64,000 bases of DNA from Thiobacillus thioparus DSM 505 (GCF_000373385.1 NZ_KB891316.1:496001-560000); one strand, 5' to 3'. Positions 32,056 to 40,622 are shown, counted from the first letter of the stretch. Translations and numbers: made by a program. Notes: generated by a model not told the origin, from the letters alone.

Positions 32056-34422
32056 ATGACCAACCCATTATCTGTCGGCATCCAGGGCATGACCTGCGCG
32101 AGCTGCGCCGCGCGGGTGGAAAAAGTGCTCAAGCAACTGCCGGGCGTGACCGAGGCCACCGTCAATCTGGCGACCGAGATCGCGACGGTTGTGGGCGACA
32201 CCGATATGGCGTCGGTGCAGCGTGCCATCGAGAAGGCCGGCTTCAGCGTGCCGACCGAATCGCTGAAACTCGACATCATCGGCATGACCTGCGCAAGCTG
32301 TTCGGCACGGGTGGAAAAAGCCTTGAACAAAGTACCCGGCGTGCTCGATGCCAGCGTCAATCTGGCCACCGAGCAGGCGACAGTGAAGCTCACGCAGGGC
32401 ACGTCGACGGCCGCGCTGATTGCCGCAGTGGAGCGCGCCGGTTATGAGGCGCGACTGCCGCAAACCACTGCAGCACCCACGACCCTCCCGGCGCGCACCC
32501 TGCCCGACTGGTGGCCGGTTGCGCTGGCGATCGGGCTGTCGCTGCCGCTGATCACCCCCATGTTCGCCAGCCTGTTGGGGGCGCACTGGATGCTGCCGGG
32601 CTGGCTGCAACTGGCGCTCGCCACCCCGGTGCAGTTCTGGCTGGGCGCGCGCTTTTATCGCGCCGGCTGGAAAGCCCTGCGCGCCGGCAGCGGCAACATG
32701 GATCTCTTGGTTGCGGTCGGCACCAGCGCGGCCTATGGCCTGAGCCTGTACCTGCTGCTGACGCGTGCCGACGCGATGCACCTGTATTTCGAAGCCTCGG
32801 CGGTGGTGATCAGCCTGGTGCTGCTCGGCAAATGGCTGGAGGCGCGAGCCAAGCGCCAGACCACCGAAGCCATCCGCGCCCTGCAGGCCCTGCGCCCGAC
32901 GACCGCGCGCGTGCGCCTCGACGGCGTCGATCGCGATATGCCCATCGACGCGATACGCGTAGGCGACCTCGTGGTGATCCGCCCCGGCGAGCGGGTGCCG
33001 GTGGACGGCGAAGTGGTCGAAGGCGAGAGCCAGGTCGACGAATCCCTGCTCACTGGCGAATCGCTGCCGGTCGACAAGCAGCCGGGCAACACGGTGACCG
33101 GCGGTGCGATCAACGCGCAGGGCGTGCTGGTGGCGCGCACCACGGCGGTGGGAACGGAAACCACGCTGGCACGCATCATCCGCCTGGTGGAGAACGCGCA
33201 GGCCGCCAAGGCGCCGATCCAGAGACTCGTAGACAAGGTCAGCGCGGTGTTCGTCCCGGTGGTGATGGGCATAGCCCTGATCACCTTCGTCGCCTGGTGG
33301 GCGCTGGGCGGCAACGCCGAACAGGCCATCCTCAACGCGGTGGCGGTGCTGGTGATCGCCTGCCCGTGCGCGCTGGGGCTTGCCACCCCCACCGCGATCA
33401 TGGCAGGAACCGGCGTTGCCGCCCGCCACGGCATCCTGATCAAGGACGCCGAAGCGCTGGAACTGGCGCACAAGATCGGCACGGTGGTGTTCGACAAGAC
33501 CGGCACGCTCACCGACGGTACGCCGCACGTGGCGGCCTACCTGGCGATCGACGATAGCGATAAGAACAGGGTGCTCGCCATCGCTGCCGGATTGCAGGCC
33601 GGCAGCGAGCACCCGCTGGCGCGCGCGGTGCTGGAGGAAAGCGCGGCCCGCGCGATCCCGCCGCAACCTGCGCGTGCGCAACAGGCGCTGCCGGGGCGCG
33701 GCATCGCCGGCGAGGTGGCAGGCGAAACCTGGTGGCTGGGCAATCGTCGCCTGATGAACGAGAACGGCGTCGACACCGCCGCGCTCGACGCCAAGGCCGC
33801 CGAACACGAAGCCGCAGGCCGCAGCGTGTCGTGGCTGGCGCGCGCCCGCGATCATCATGCGCTCGGCTTGCTGGCCTTCGGCGATGCGGTCAAACCCAGC
33901 GCAGCCGCAGGCGTGGCGCGTCTGAGGGAACAGGGCATCACGACCGTCATGCTCACCGGCGACAATCGCGGCGCTGCCGAGGCGGTGGCCCGCGAACTGG
34001 GCCTCGACAACGTGCTGGCCGAGGTATTGCCGGCCGACAAGGCTGCACACGTGAGCCAGCTCAAGACTGCGGGCAACACCGTGGCAATGGTGGGCGACGG
34101 CATCAACGACGCACCCGCACTCGCGGCGGCCGACGTCGGCATCGCCATGTCCTCCGGCAGCGACGTCGCCATGCACACCGCCGGCATCACGCTGATGCGC
34201 GGCGACCCGGCGCTGGTGGCCGACGCCATCGACATTTCCAAGCGCACCTACGCCAAGATCCGGCAGAACCTGTTCTGGGCTTTCGTCTACAACGTGGTCG
34301 GCATTCCGCTCGCGGCATTCGGTTTCCTGAACCCGGTGATCGCCGGTGCGGCCATGGCCTTCTCCAGCGTCAGCGTGGTCACGAACGCGCTCACGCTCAA
34401 GCGCTGGCGGCCCCGCACATGA
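32056..34422 (+). CDS. copA: Cu(I)-exporting P1B-type ATPase
   Basis: A 788-residue copper-export ATPase that pumps Cu+ to the periplasm. Two N-terminal metal-binding domains carry GMTCASC (Cys 14/17 and 79/82). Eight TMs follow, with the transport-site CPC (436-438, [10 protein letters not shown]), phosphorylation Asp 480 in DKTGTLT, the HP dipeptide in [11 protein letters not shown], and the hinge [18 protein letters not shown]. The C-terminal TM8 [21 protein letters not shown] end is present. AGGAG lies before the ATG at 32056. The gene overlaps cueR by ATGA, so both are transcribed from the operator at 31995-32025. Confidence 0.96.
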   Translation: MTNPLSVGIQGMTCASCAARVEKVLKQLPGVTEATVNLATEIATVVGDTDMASVQRAIEKAGFSVPTESLKLDIIGMTCASCSARVEKALNKVPGVLDASVNLATEQATVKLTQGTSTAALIAAVERAGYEARLPQTTAAPTTLPARTLPDWWPVALAIGLSLPLITPMFASLLGAHWMLPGWLQLALATPVQFWLGARFYRAGWKALRAGSGNMDLLVAVGTSAAYGLSLYLLLTRADAMHLYFEASAVVISLVLLGKWLEARAKRQTTEAIRALQALRPTTARVRLDGVDRDMPIDAIRVGDLVVIRPGERVPVDGEVVEGESQVDESLLTGESLPVDKQPGNTVTGGAINAQGVLVARTTAVGTETTLARIIRLVENAQAAKAPIQRLVDKVSAVFVPVVMGIALITFVAWWALGGNAEQAILNAVAVLVIACPCALGLATPTAIMAGTGVAARHGILIKDAEALELAHKIGTVVFDKTGTLTDGTPHVAAYLAIDDSDKNRVLAIAAGLQAGSEHPLARAVLEESAARAIPPQPARAQQALPGRGIAGEVAGETWWLGNRRLMNENGVDTAALDAKAAEHEAAGRSVSWLARARDHHALGLLAFGDAVKPSAAAGVARLREQGITTVMLTGDNRGAAEAVARELGLDNVLAEVLPADKAAHVSQLKTAGNTVAMVGDGINDAPALAAADVGIAMSSGSDVAMHTAGITLMRGDPALVADAIDISKRTYAKIRQNLFWAFVYNVVGIPLAAFGFLNPVIAGAAMAFSSVSVVTNALTLKRWRPRT

Positions 34423-34817
34423 ACATCGGCGAAACCGCCCGCGCCAGCGGCGTGTCGGCCAAGATGATCCGTCATTACGAACATATCGGCCTCATCCGCG
34501 AAAGCAACCGCACGTTCTCGGGCTACCGGCAATACAACGAACGCGATGTGCACCTGCTGCGCTTCATCCGCCGCGCCCGCGACCTCGGGTTCTCGCTTGA
34601 GCAGATCCGGCAGTTGCTGTCGCTGTGGGACGACCCCGGCCGCGCCAGTTCCGACGTCAAACATCTGGCCGAGGCCCATATCGCCGACCTCGACGCGCGC
34701 ATCGCCGCGCTGAGCGAGATGCGTGCCACCCTGGTCGCGCTGGCGCAGGCCTGCCACGGCGACCACCGCCCCGACTGTCCCATCCTGCAAGGACTTGCGG
34801 CGCCGCCCGATTCCTGA
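34419..34817 (+). CDS. cueR: Cu(I)-responsive MerR-family regulator
   Basis: A 132-residue CueR: N-terminal winged helix ([20 protein letters not shown]), dimer helix, and the metal loop with Cys 112 and Cys 120 ([13 protein letters not shown]), the same positions as in E. coli CueR, which gives Cu+/Ag+/Au+ selectivity. It activates copA by twisting the 19-base-spacer promoter at 31995-32025. The start overlaps the copA stop, a coupled copA-cueR arrangement. No separate promoter is seen in front. Confidence 0.95.
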   Translation: MNIGETARASGVSAKMIRHYEHIGLIRESNRTFSGYRQYNERDVHLLRFIRRARDLGFSLEQIRQLLSLWDDPGRASSDVKHLAEAHIADLDARIAALSEMRATLVALAQACHGDHRPDCPILQGLAAPPDS

Positions 34818-34837
34818 GGCATACGGTCTGCCCCCTC

Positions 34838-35560
34838 CTAGCGAGGCTGGCCCGCCCAGTCGTACACCACTTCGATCACCACCAGCGCGCGTACCGGGCG
34901 GCCGTTCTTCTGTGCCGGCGCAAAACGCGCATCGCGAAACGCCTTGATCGCGGAGTCCTCGAACACGCCGGGCGGCGTCGCGCTCACGACCTCGATGTCG
35001 CTGACGCGCCCGTCGGCTTCCAGCTTCAATTGCAGGCGGAGCGTGCCGGACACGCGCTGGCGGTCGGCTTCGGCCGGATAGTCCGGCCGGATGACACGCA
35101 GCGCGTGCGGCTGCACATCGAGATCGCGCGCGTTGTAATAGGTGAGGTCGACCGAACTGGTGAGCGCGGCGGCCGGCACCGGACCCACTGTCGGCGAAGG
35201 GGCCGGCGCCGTAGGCAACGGCGCGTCATGCGGCGGCGTGGCGGCGGGCGGCGGGACAACGGGCGGTGGCGGCGCCACGGGCAAGGCCTTCGGCGCAGGG
35301 CTCGGGGCCAGCCGCGCAGCGGACGCGACATCCGGCTCCGGCGCGACAGGCGATGGCGGCGGCGGTGCATTGACCGCAGGCGCCGGGGGTGGCGCCACCA
35401 GGCGCACCTCGATCACCGGCGCTTCCACGCTGACGCCCGCTGGCGGCACCACCTGCACCAACGCGATCACGGCCGCATGCAGCCCCAGCGAAATCCACAG
35501 GGCCGCAAGCGGTCGCCGCAGCCGCGGCGGGATCGACGGCTCGTCGAAAGACGCACTCAC
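34838..35560 (-). CDS. TonB family energy-transducing protein
   Basis: A 240-residue TonB: one N-terminal TM (RPLAALWISLGLHAAVIALV, with the conserved SLxLH His), a Pro/Ala-rich periplasm-spanning linker, and a C-terminal domain (VIRPDYPAEADRQRVSGTLR, LQLKLEADGRVSDIEVVSAT, FRDARFAPAQKNGRPVRALV). It would couple proton-motive force to outer-membrane receptors, but no exbB, exbD or TonB-dependent receptor is next to it. It is convergent with cueR. Confidence 0.88.
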   Translation of the reverse strand: MSASFDEPSIPPRLRRPLAALWISLGLHAAVIALVQVVPPAGVSVEAPVIEVRLVAPPPAPAVNAPPPPSPVAPEPDVASAARLAPSPAPKALPVAPPPPVVPPPAATPPHDAPLPTAPAPSPTVGPVPAAALTSSVDLTYYNARDLDVQPHALRVIRPDYPAEADRQRVSGTLRLQLKLEADGRVSDIEVVSATPPGVFEDSAIKAFRDARFAPAQKNGRPVRALVVIEVVYDWAGQPR

Positions 35561-35686
35561 GGCGAACCGTACCCTTCAAGGGATCGACGCCCGGCAGGCT
35601 CGACCCCCGCCGGGTACTTTTTGACTGCACGTGAAATCGAAGGCACGGGCCTAGAATAAGGGCCAGAAAAACGACAGGAGAAGACC

Positions 35687-36481
35687 ATGAGAAGACTCGC
35701 CATTGCGGGCGCCATCTTAGCATCGGCGCTGGCGGCCCCGGTCCTCGCCCAGGCCGTCGATCTGAGCAAAACCACCATCCAGTCCGCCGACGGCACCGAG
35801 GTGCCTGTGGAAATCGCCACGCCTGCCGGCAAAGGCCCGTTCCCGCCAGTGCTGTTCATCCACGCCAAGCGCGGCTATGAAGGCGACGAACGCGCCCACG
35901 TGCGCGAACTCGCCGAACAGGGCTTTCTCGTCGTCGCCCCCGACTGGCAGAGTGGGCGCTTCATCGAACGCTGGCCCTCAGCACACAACCCCGACACCGA
36001 AATGGATGTGGAGGCCGGGCTCGATTACCTGAAGTCGCTGCCCAATGCCTGCAAGCAACCGGTCGGCATCGTCGGCCTGTCGCGCGGCCCGTATTACGCG
36101 ATCCGCCTGGCCGCCAAGCGCGGCCCCGATATCGCCGCCATCGTCAGCTACTACGGCCACATGCAGAACCCCAACGCGCCCGAGCCGGATCAGCTGTTCC
36201 GCGTGGCGCCGGAGATCATGCAGATCACCACCCCTGTCCTCTACCTGATCGGCGACGCCGACTACGAGCTGCGTCGCATGAACGGCGGGCGGGCATTCTA
36301 TGCGTTATGGGAACGCGGCGTCCCGGTGGAATGGCAGGAATATCCGATGGCACGGCGTGCGTTCGATTTCCGCCCCGACCAGACGCCCGAGGAGAAAATC
36401 GCCACGCGTCATGCCCGGGCGCGGGCACAAGCCTGGCTGATGAAATGGATGAAACTGACGCCGCAGATGCGATGCTCGTAA
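35687..36481 (+). CDS. Dienelactone hydrolase-like exported protein, incomplete triad
   Basis: A 264-residue alpha/beta-hydrolase of the DLH family with a signal peptide (MRRLAIAGAILASALAAPVL, cut after AQA). The nucleophile elbow is GLSRGPYY, with Ser instead of the family Cys. The acid would be Asp in LIGDADYELRR. The usual His motif (AGHAF) reads ARRAFDF here, with Arg in place of His. The triad therefore looks incomplete, so catalysis is doubtful. AGGAG precedes the ATG at 35687. It is divergent from the tonB-like gene. Confidence 0.82.
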   Translation: MRRLAIAGAILASALAAPVLAQAVDLSKTTIQSADGTEVPVEIATPAGKGPFPPVLFIHAKRGYEGDERAHVRELAEQGFLVVAPDWQSGRFIERWPSAHNPDTEMDVEAGLDYLKSLPNACKQPVGIVGLSRGPYYAIRLAAKRGPDIAAIVSYYGHMQNPNAPEPDQLFRVAPEIMQITTPVLYLIGDADYELRRMNGGRAFYALWERGVPVEWQEYPMARRAFDFRPDQTPEEKIATRHARARAQAWLMKWMKLTPQMRCS

Positions 36482-36575
36482 GCCGGAACCGGCTGGCCGG
36501 ACATTCCGTCCCCACCTTCCAGAATGGAAACGGGATGGCGATTCCCGGCGCGCGGGAATCCCGACCGGAGCCACG

Positions 36576-36986
36576 ATGATTCCACTCAAGTTACTTTGTT
36601 TGCTGCTTGTCGGATTTGCCTGCCAGGCGGCGCATGCCGCACCGCTGTATAAATGGCGGGACAGCGCGGGGCGTGTCACGTATTCCTCCCTGCCGCCGCC
36701 GGCCGGCTTCAAGGCGGAGCAGTTGAAGGACGCGGCGCAACCCGACGCGGAGGCCATCGGCCAAGCCGAGGCACGAGCGAAAAAGGCACAGGAACTGGCC
36801 CGCGAAATGGAAGCCGCCCGTCGCGCGGAGGAGGCCGAAGATGCCCGGCGCCGTGCGTTGCAGCCTCCGGCTCCCATTGTGATCGAGAAACCGGTTTACG
36901 TGCCCCAGCCGATCTATTACCCGCCCGTCCGGCATCCGCCGCGGCGGCACCCGTCCGACAGGCCGCCCCACGATCAACCACGTTGA
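36576..36986 (+). CDS. DUF4124-domain exported protein
   Basis: A 136-residue protein with a signal peptide (LLCLLLVGFACQAAHAAP) and a DUF4124 domain (APLYKWRDSAGRVTYSSLPP). It continues as an Ala/Glu/Arg coiled coil (EARAKKAQELAREMEAARRA) and a Pro/His/Arg-rich tail. DUF4124 proteins are common in betaproteobacteria and unexplained; periplasmic or envelope-linked. It is about 94 bases after the DLH-like gene. Confidence 0.82.
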   Translation: MIPLKLLCLLLVGFACQAAHAAPLYKWRDSAGRVTYSSLPPPAGFKAEQLKDAAQPDAEAIGQAEARAKKAQELAREMEAARRAEEAEDARRRALQPPAPIVIEKPVYVPQPIYYPPVRHPPRRHPSDRPPHDQPR

Positions 36987-37071
36987 TACGTAAGCGATGA
37001 CCGGACATTCGGGTAGCAAGATGCCCGGCCGCCTCGCATGCGCCCCGTTTTGATTCCGATTGTCCGTTTCA

Positions 37072-37088
37072 TGCACCACAAGCGTACA
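37072..37088. promoter_or_regulatory. Degenerate NtrC-like site upstream of nasT
   Basis: TGCACC-N5-CGTACA: one perfect half-site and one 4/6 half, centred about 82 bases before the nasT sigma-54 promoter centre. Confidence 0.4.
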
Positions 37089-37153
37089 TCCCAACCAACC
37101 GGTTCACCCCCTCGATTATCAATAAGCATTTGATTATTAATCAATCTGCAAGC

Positions 37154-37169
37154 TGGCACGCCCCCTGCT
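37154..37169 (+). promoter_or_regulatory. Sigma-54 promoter of nasT
   Basis: TGGCAC-N5-CTGCT, the -24/-12 elements with GG and GC in register. A leader of about 100 bases with a terminator follows before the nasT start. Confidence 0.8.
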
Positions 37170-37230
37170 ACACCCTGACTGAGTATCCAAACCGCAAGGC
37201 CAGGTTGCTCAGGCAGTCTCCTCCGACTTG

Positions 37231-37258
37231 GCGGCCTCTCCGGAGGCCGCGTTTTTTT
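37231..37258 (+). terminator. Leader terminator upstream of nasT, probable ANTAR target
   Basis: A perfect 8-bp stem GCGGCCTC/GAGGCCGC with a UCCG loop is followed by GTTTTTTT. Just upstream, GCCAGGTTG (37198-37206) can pair with CGACTTGGC (37224-37232) using two G-U pairs; the second arm overlaps the terminator's first bases, so the two folds exclude each other. Confidence 0.75.
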
Positions 37259-37285
37259 GGAGGCAACCCAGAACATGAAACAAGC

Positions 37286-37852
37286 ATGCGCATACTGATT
37301 GTCGAGAACCAGCCGGATCGGCTGGCAATGCTGGTACCGGCACTGGAAGCGGCGGGCTGCGTGGTGACGGCCACGCTGAATTCGGCGCGCAGCCTGGATG
37401 TGCAGATCCAGGCGCTGCGCCCGGACGTGGTGATCATCGCGCAGGACTCGCCCGACCGCGACACGCTGGAGCACATCTGCGTGGTGAACCAGGACTGTCC
37501 GCGTCCGATCGTGATGTTCACCGGCGACGGCAGCGCAGAGTCGATCCGCGCGGCCACGCAGGCGGGGGTGACGTCGTATGTGGTCGACGGGCTCGACCCC
37601 GCGCGCATCCGCCCGATCCTCGACGTCGCGGTGTCGCGCTTCGAGGCATTCCAGGCGCTGCACGACCAGCTGGAACAGACGCGCCTCGAATTGTCGGAAC
37701 GCAAGCTGATCGACCAGGCCAAGGCGCTGCTCATCAAGCAGACCGGGGCATCGGAGCCCGAGGTATACCGCGAGATGCGGCGTGCGGCGATGGATCGCGG
37801 CCTGAAGCTGGCGGACATTGCGCGGCAGATTCTGCAGAAGCCGCTGGCGTGA
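37286..37852 (+). CDS. nasT: NasT-type ANTAR antiterminator
   Basis: A 188-residue protein with a receiver-like N-terminal domain (ILIVENQPDRLAMLVPALEA) and a C-terminal ANTAR RNA-binding domain (KALLIKQTGASEPEVYREMR, then RRAAMDRGLKLADIARQIL). NasT binds two-hairpin leader RNAs and prevents termination when nitrate frees it from NasS. The receiver motif reads DVVIIAQDSPDRD, so the usual phospho-acceptor Asp position appears to be Ala, consistent with control by protein binding rather than phosphorylation. The ATG at 37286 follows the leader. The gene has its own sigma-54 promoter and leader terminator. No nasS is seen. Confidence 0.87.
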   Translation: MRILIVENQPDRLAMLVPALEAAGCVVTATLNSARSLDVQIQALRPDVVIIAQDSPDRDTLEHICVVNQDCPRPIVMFTGDGSAESIRAATQAGVTSYVVDGLDPARIRPILDVAVSRFEAFQALHDQLEQTRLELSERKLIDQAKALLIKQTGASEPEVYREMRRAAMDRGLKLADIARQILQKPLA

Positions 37853-37889
37853 GGCGTGCCGCCCCGATTGGTGCACGGCAGTGAAAACA

Positions 37890-37906
37890 TGCACCGCGTG
37901 GGTGCA
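37890..37906. promoter_or_regulatory. NtrC binding site upstream of nrtA
   Basis: TGCACC-N5-GGTGCA, a perfect NtrC palindrome, with flanking half-sites GGTGCAC (37870-37876) and GGTGC-N5-TGCAC (37916-37930). The centre is 92 bases upstream of the sigma-54 promoter centre. Confidence 0.8.
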
Positions 37907-37982
37907 CAAATTCCCGGTGCGCAACTGCACATGACCGGGCCGATTTCCATAAAACGCATGCAATACAAGGCACTTGAATAGC

Positions 37983-37998
37983 TGGCACAGCGGTTGCT
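37983..37998 (+). promoter_or_regulatory. Sigma-54 promoter of nrtA
   Basis: TGGCAC-N5-TTGCT, a perfect -24/-12 consensus. The transcript would start about 130 bases before nrtA and include the terminator at 38066-38098. Confidence 0.88.
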
Positions 37999-38065
37999 AA
38001 ACCTGAACTGAACAGTCGCAACGATGTGGCTTTCAGCGTGACCGTCAAATCATTCATCACTGGAC

Positions 38066-38098
38066 AAAGGCGTCCGCCCTGAAGGCGACGCCTTTTTT
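38066..38098 (+). terminator. Leader terminator upstream of nrtA, probable ANTAR target
   Basis: AAAGGCGTC-C-GCC and GGC-GACGCCTTT form a hairpin with one bulge, followed by TTTTTT. It sits between the sigma-54 promoter and the nrtA start (38132), the same layout as in front of nasT. Confidence 0.78.
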
Positions 38099-38131
38099 AT
38101 TTATGCCCTCCGGGCATTTGGAGAACACACC

Positions 38132-39403
38132 GTGAGCGACATCCAGGACAAATCTCATGTGCAAGACCAGAGCAAGCGTGACTTCATGAAAAAGACCACC
38201 GGACTTTCCGTCGCCGCCGTCCTCATGGCCATGGTGCCGCCGGGCGTGCGCCAGGGTGCGTGGGCCGCCGGTTCCGATGCCCCCGAAAAACCCAACCTCA
38301 ACATCGGCTTCATTCCGCTCACCGACTGTGCGTCGGTCGTGATGGCCTCGGTGAAGGGATTCGACAAGAAGTACGGCCTCACCATCACGCCCTCGAAAGA
38401 AGCCTCGTGGGCGGCGGTGCGCGACAAGCTGGTCAACGGCGAGCTCGACGCGGCGCATGTTCTGTACGGCCTGATCTACGGCGTGCAGATGGGAATCGGC
38501 GGGCCGAAGAAGGACATGGCGGTGCTCGCCACGATCAACAACAACGGCCAGGCGATCACGCTGTCGAACCAGCTCAAGGCCAAGGGAGTGACCGACGGCG
38601 CCTCGCTCGCCAAGCTGATCGCCGCCGAGCCCAAGGAATACACCTTCGCCCAGACCTTCCCCACCGGCACCCACGCGATGTGGCTGTATTACTGGCTGGC
38701 GGCCTATGGCATCAACCCCTTCACCCAGGCCAAGGTCATCACCGTGCCGCCGCCGCAGATGGTCGCCAACATGCGCGTCGACAACATGGACGGCTTCTGC
38801 GTGGGCGAGCCGTGGGGTGCGCGCGCGATTCACGACAACATCGGTTTCACCGCGGTGACAACGCAGGACATCTGGAAGGACCACCCGGAGAAAGTGCTCG
38901 GCACCACCGCCGAGTTCGTACAGAAGTATCCGAACACGGCTCGCGCAATGGTCGCGGCCATTCTCGATGCATCGAAGTACATCGACACCATGTCGAACCG
39001 CTCGGAGGTCGCGAAGATCATCTCGGCCAAGTCCTACGTCAACACCGACTTCGACTCGATCGAGGACCGCATGCTCGGCCAGTACGACAACGGCATCGGC
39101 AAGAAGTGGACCGACCCCAACTACATGAAGTTCTACAACAACGGGCTGGTGGGTTTCCCCTACCTGTCCGACGGCATGTGGTTCCTCACCCAGCACAAGC
39201 GCTGGGGGCTGCTGAAGGAGCATCCGGATTACCTGGCGGTGGCGAAGAAGGTCAACCGCATCGACATCTACAAGCAGGCCGCAGCCCAGACCAAGACACC
39301 GCTGCCGAAGTCCGACATGCGCAGCAGCAAGCTGATCGACGGCGTGGTGTGGGACGGCAAGAACCCCAAGGCCTACGCCGACAGCTTCAAGATCAAGGCC
39401 TGA
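38132..39403 (+). CDS. nrtA: Nitrate ABC transporter, substrate-binding protein
   Basis: A 423-residue periplasmic binding protein of the NrtA/CmpA family. The signal has a Tat-like SKRDFMKKTTG motif (one Arg replaced by Lys) before a hydrophobic stretch. Family segments are IGFIPLTDCASVVMASVKGF, NGELDAAHVLYGLIYGVQMG, DGFCVGEPWGARAIHDNIGF and KRWGLLKEHPDYLAVAKKVN. It delivers nitrate or nitrite to NrtB. NasS is a close relative but lacks an export signal, so NrtA is the better call. It is transcribed from the sigma-54 promoter at 37983-37998 through a leader terminator. Confidence 0.92.
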   Translation: MSDIQDKSHVQDQSKRDFMKKTTGLSVAAVLMAMVPPGVRQGAWAAGSDAPEKPNLNIGFIPLTDCASVVMASVKGFDKKYGLTITPSKEASWAAVRDKLVNGELDAAHVLYGLIYGVQMGIGGPKKDMAVLATINNNGQAITLSNQLKAKGVTDGASLAKLIAAEPKEYTFAQTFPTGTHAMWLYYWLAAYGINPFTQAKVITVPPPQMVANMRVDNMDGFCVGEPWGARAIHDNIGFTAVTTQDIWKDHPEKVLGTTAEFVQKYPNTARAMVAAILDASKYIDTMSNRSEVAKIISAKSYVNTDFDSIEDRMLGQYDNGIGKKWTDPNYMKFYNNGLVGFPYLSDGMWFLTQHKRWGLLKEHPDYLAVAKKVNRIDIYKQAAAQTKTPLPKSDMRSSKLIDGVVWDGKNPKAYADSFKIKA

Positions 39404-39420
39404 TTGAAGAAAGGAAGGCC

Positions 39421-39585
39421 ATGACGCCGGAAACAATTGCACTGGTATGCAGCAGCTGGCGGCAGGTGCTGCCGATCAAGGACACGGCAGCCCAGCTGTT
39501 CCATGGTCAGCTGTTCGAGGCGTGGGCGGAAGCCGCCGGCACGCTGGCATCCGCCATGAAGCAGGCCACCACCGCCGTCGCGTAA
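39421..39585 (+). pseudogene. Internally deleted single-domain globin (54 codons)
   Basis: This short frame between nrtA and nrtB has a good ribosome-binding site (AAGGAAGG) and encodes MTPETIALVCSSWRQVLPIK, then DTAAQLFHGQLFE, then AWAEAAGTLASAMKQAT. The first ~33 residues match helices A and B of bacterial single-domain globins. The last ~20 match the end of helix H. Everything between, including the haem-binding His and distal pocket (about 80 residues), is missing in frame. Globin genes are common in assimilatory nitrate operons, where they deal with NO. This looks like an in-frame deletion, so the peptide cannot bind haem as a globin. It could be non-functional, or a leftover kept for translational coupling. 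Confidence 0.62.
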
Positions 39586-39602
39586 ACATTCAGGAGTGCG
39601 AT

Positions 39603-40517
39603 ATGAGTGCAGTCAATGCAACAACCGAAAATCTGAACGACCTCCTGTCCGGCGAGGATATCGCTCCGACGCCGCAGGTGTCGACGGCGGCAGCCCCCAC
39701 CCGCCGCACCCCCTATTTCGAAACCGAATCAGGCAAGCGCCTCGTCGAGAACGCGCTGACCCTGTTCAGGAACGCCATCCCGCCCCTGCTCGGCATGCTG
39801 CTGTTCGTCGGCCTGTGGGGGCTGATCTCCCATAGCATCAAGAACATTCCCGGCCCCTACGAAACCTGGATCTCGGCGGTGGAACTGTTTTCCGACCCGT
39901 TCTACAACAACGGCCCCAACGATCAGGGCATCGGCTGGAACATCCTCAACTCGCTGTATCGCGTCGGGATGGGTTTCGGTGCCGCCGCCCTGGTAGGGAT
40001 TCCCCTCGGCTTCATGGTGGGGCGCTTCGACTTCCTCAACCGCATGCTGTCGCCCATCATCAGCATCCTACGTCCGGTGTCGCCGCTGGCCTGGCTGCCG
40101 ATCGGCCTGCTGGTGTTGCAGAAGGCCGAGCCGGCATCGATCTGGGTGATCTTCATCTCCAGCATCTGGCCGATGGTGCTCAATACCGCTGCCGGCGTGC
40201 AACGCATCCCGCAGGACTATCTGAACATCGCGCGCGTGCTCAACCTGTCTGAGTTCAAGGTGTTCACCAGGATCCTGTTCCCGGCTGTACTGCCCTACGT
40301 CCTGACCGGGGTACGGCTCTCCATCGGCGTGGCCTGGTTGGTCATCGTCGCCGCCGAAATGCTCACCGGCGGCGTCGGCATCGGCTTCTGGGTGTGGGAC
40401 GAATGGAACAACCTCAACGTCGCCCACATCATCATCGCCATCTTCGTCGTCGGCATCGTCGGGCTGCTGCTCGAACAGGGGCTGATGCTGCTGGCGAAAC
40501 GGTTTAGTTATGAGTGA
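39603..40517 (+). CDS. nrtB: Nitrate ABC transporter, permease
   Basis: A 304-residue permease of the NrtB/SsuC family with about six TMs. The EAA loop region is IPQDYLNIARVLNLSEFKVF and the core is SPLAWLPIGLLVLQKAEPAS. The N-terminal ~50 residues are soluble and low in complexity (STAAAPTRRTPYFE). Start at 39603 has AGGAG 8 bases upstream. It follows the globin remnant by 17 bases and ends in a heptamer array that precedes nrtC; the stop TGA is inside the first heptamer. Confidence 0.93.
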   Translation: MSAVNATTENLNDLLSGEDIAPTPQVSTAAAPTRRTPYFETESGKRLVENALTLFRNAIPPLLGMLLFVGLWGLISHSIKNIPGPYETWISAVELFSDPFYNNGPNDQGIGWNILNSLYRVGMGFGAAALVGIPLGFMVGRFDFLNRMLSPIISILRPVSPLAWLPIGLLVLQKAEPASIWVIFISSIWPMVLNTAAGVQRIPQDYLNIARVLNLSEFKVFTRILFPAVLPYVLTGVRLSIGVAWLVIVAAEMLTGGVGIGFWVWDEWNNLNVAHIIIAIFVVGIVGLLLEQGLMLLAKRFSYE

Positions 40518-40612
40518 GAGGTAAGCGGGGAACGGTGAGCGGAAAAGGCAGCCCCCCGCTCACCGCCAACCCCTCACCGTTTACTGCTCACTGCTCACTG
40601 CTCACTGCTCAC
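40514..40612. repeat. Third heptamer array, between nrtB and nrtC
   Basis: Units GTGAGAG, GTAAGCG, GTGAGCG, then CGCTCAC, CGCCAAC, CCCTCAC, CGTTTAC and four exact tandem TGCTCAC units, ending 10 bases before the nrtC ATG. This is the most regular of the three arrays and lies inside an operon. Confidence 0.85.
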
Positions 40613-40622
40613 GGAGAAAAAC

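Noticed and set aside
32068-34176. Long open frame on the minus strand opposite copA (702 codons)
   Set aside because: A GC-rich shadow of copA: His/Arg/Gly-rich translation, no family match, no ribosome-binding site. copA on the plus strand has every motif.
38132-39403. NasS nitrate sensor
   Set aside because: The product carries a Tat-like export signal and is followed by permease and ATPase genes, as expected of NrtA. NasS is cytoplasmic.
40514-40612. CRISPR array or tandem-repeat locus
   Set aside because: Units are 7 bases, contiguous and degenerate, with inverted halves. There are no spacers and no cas genes in the window.
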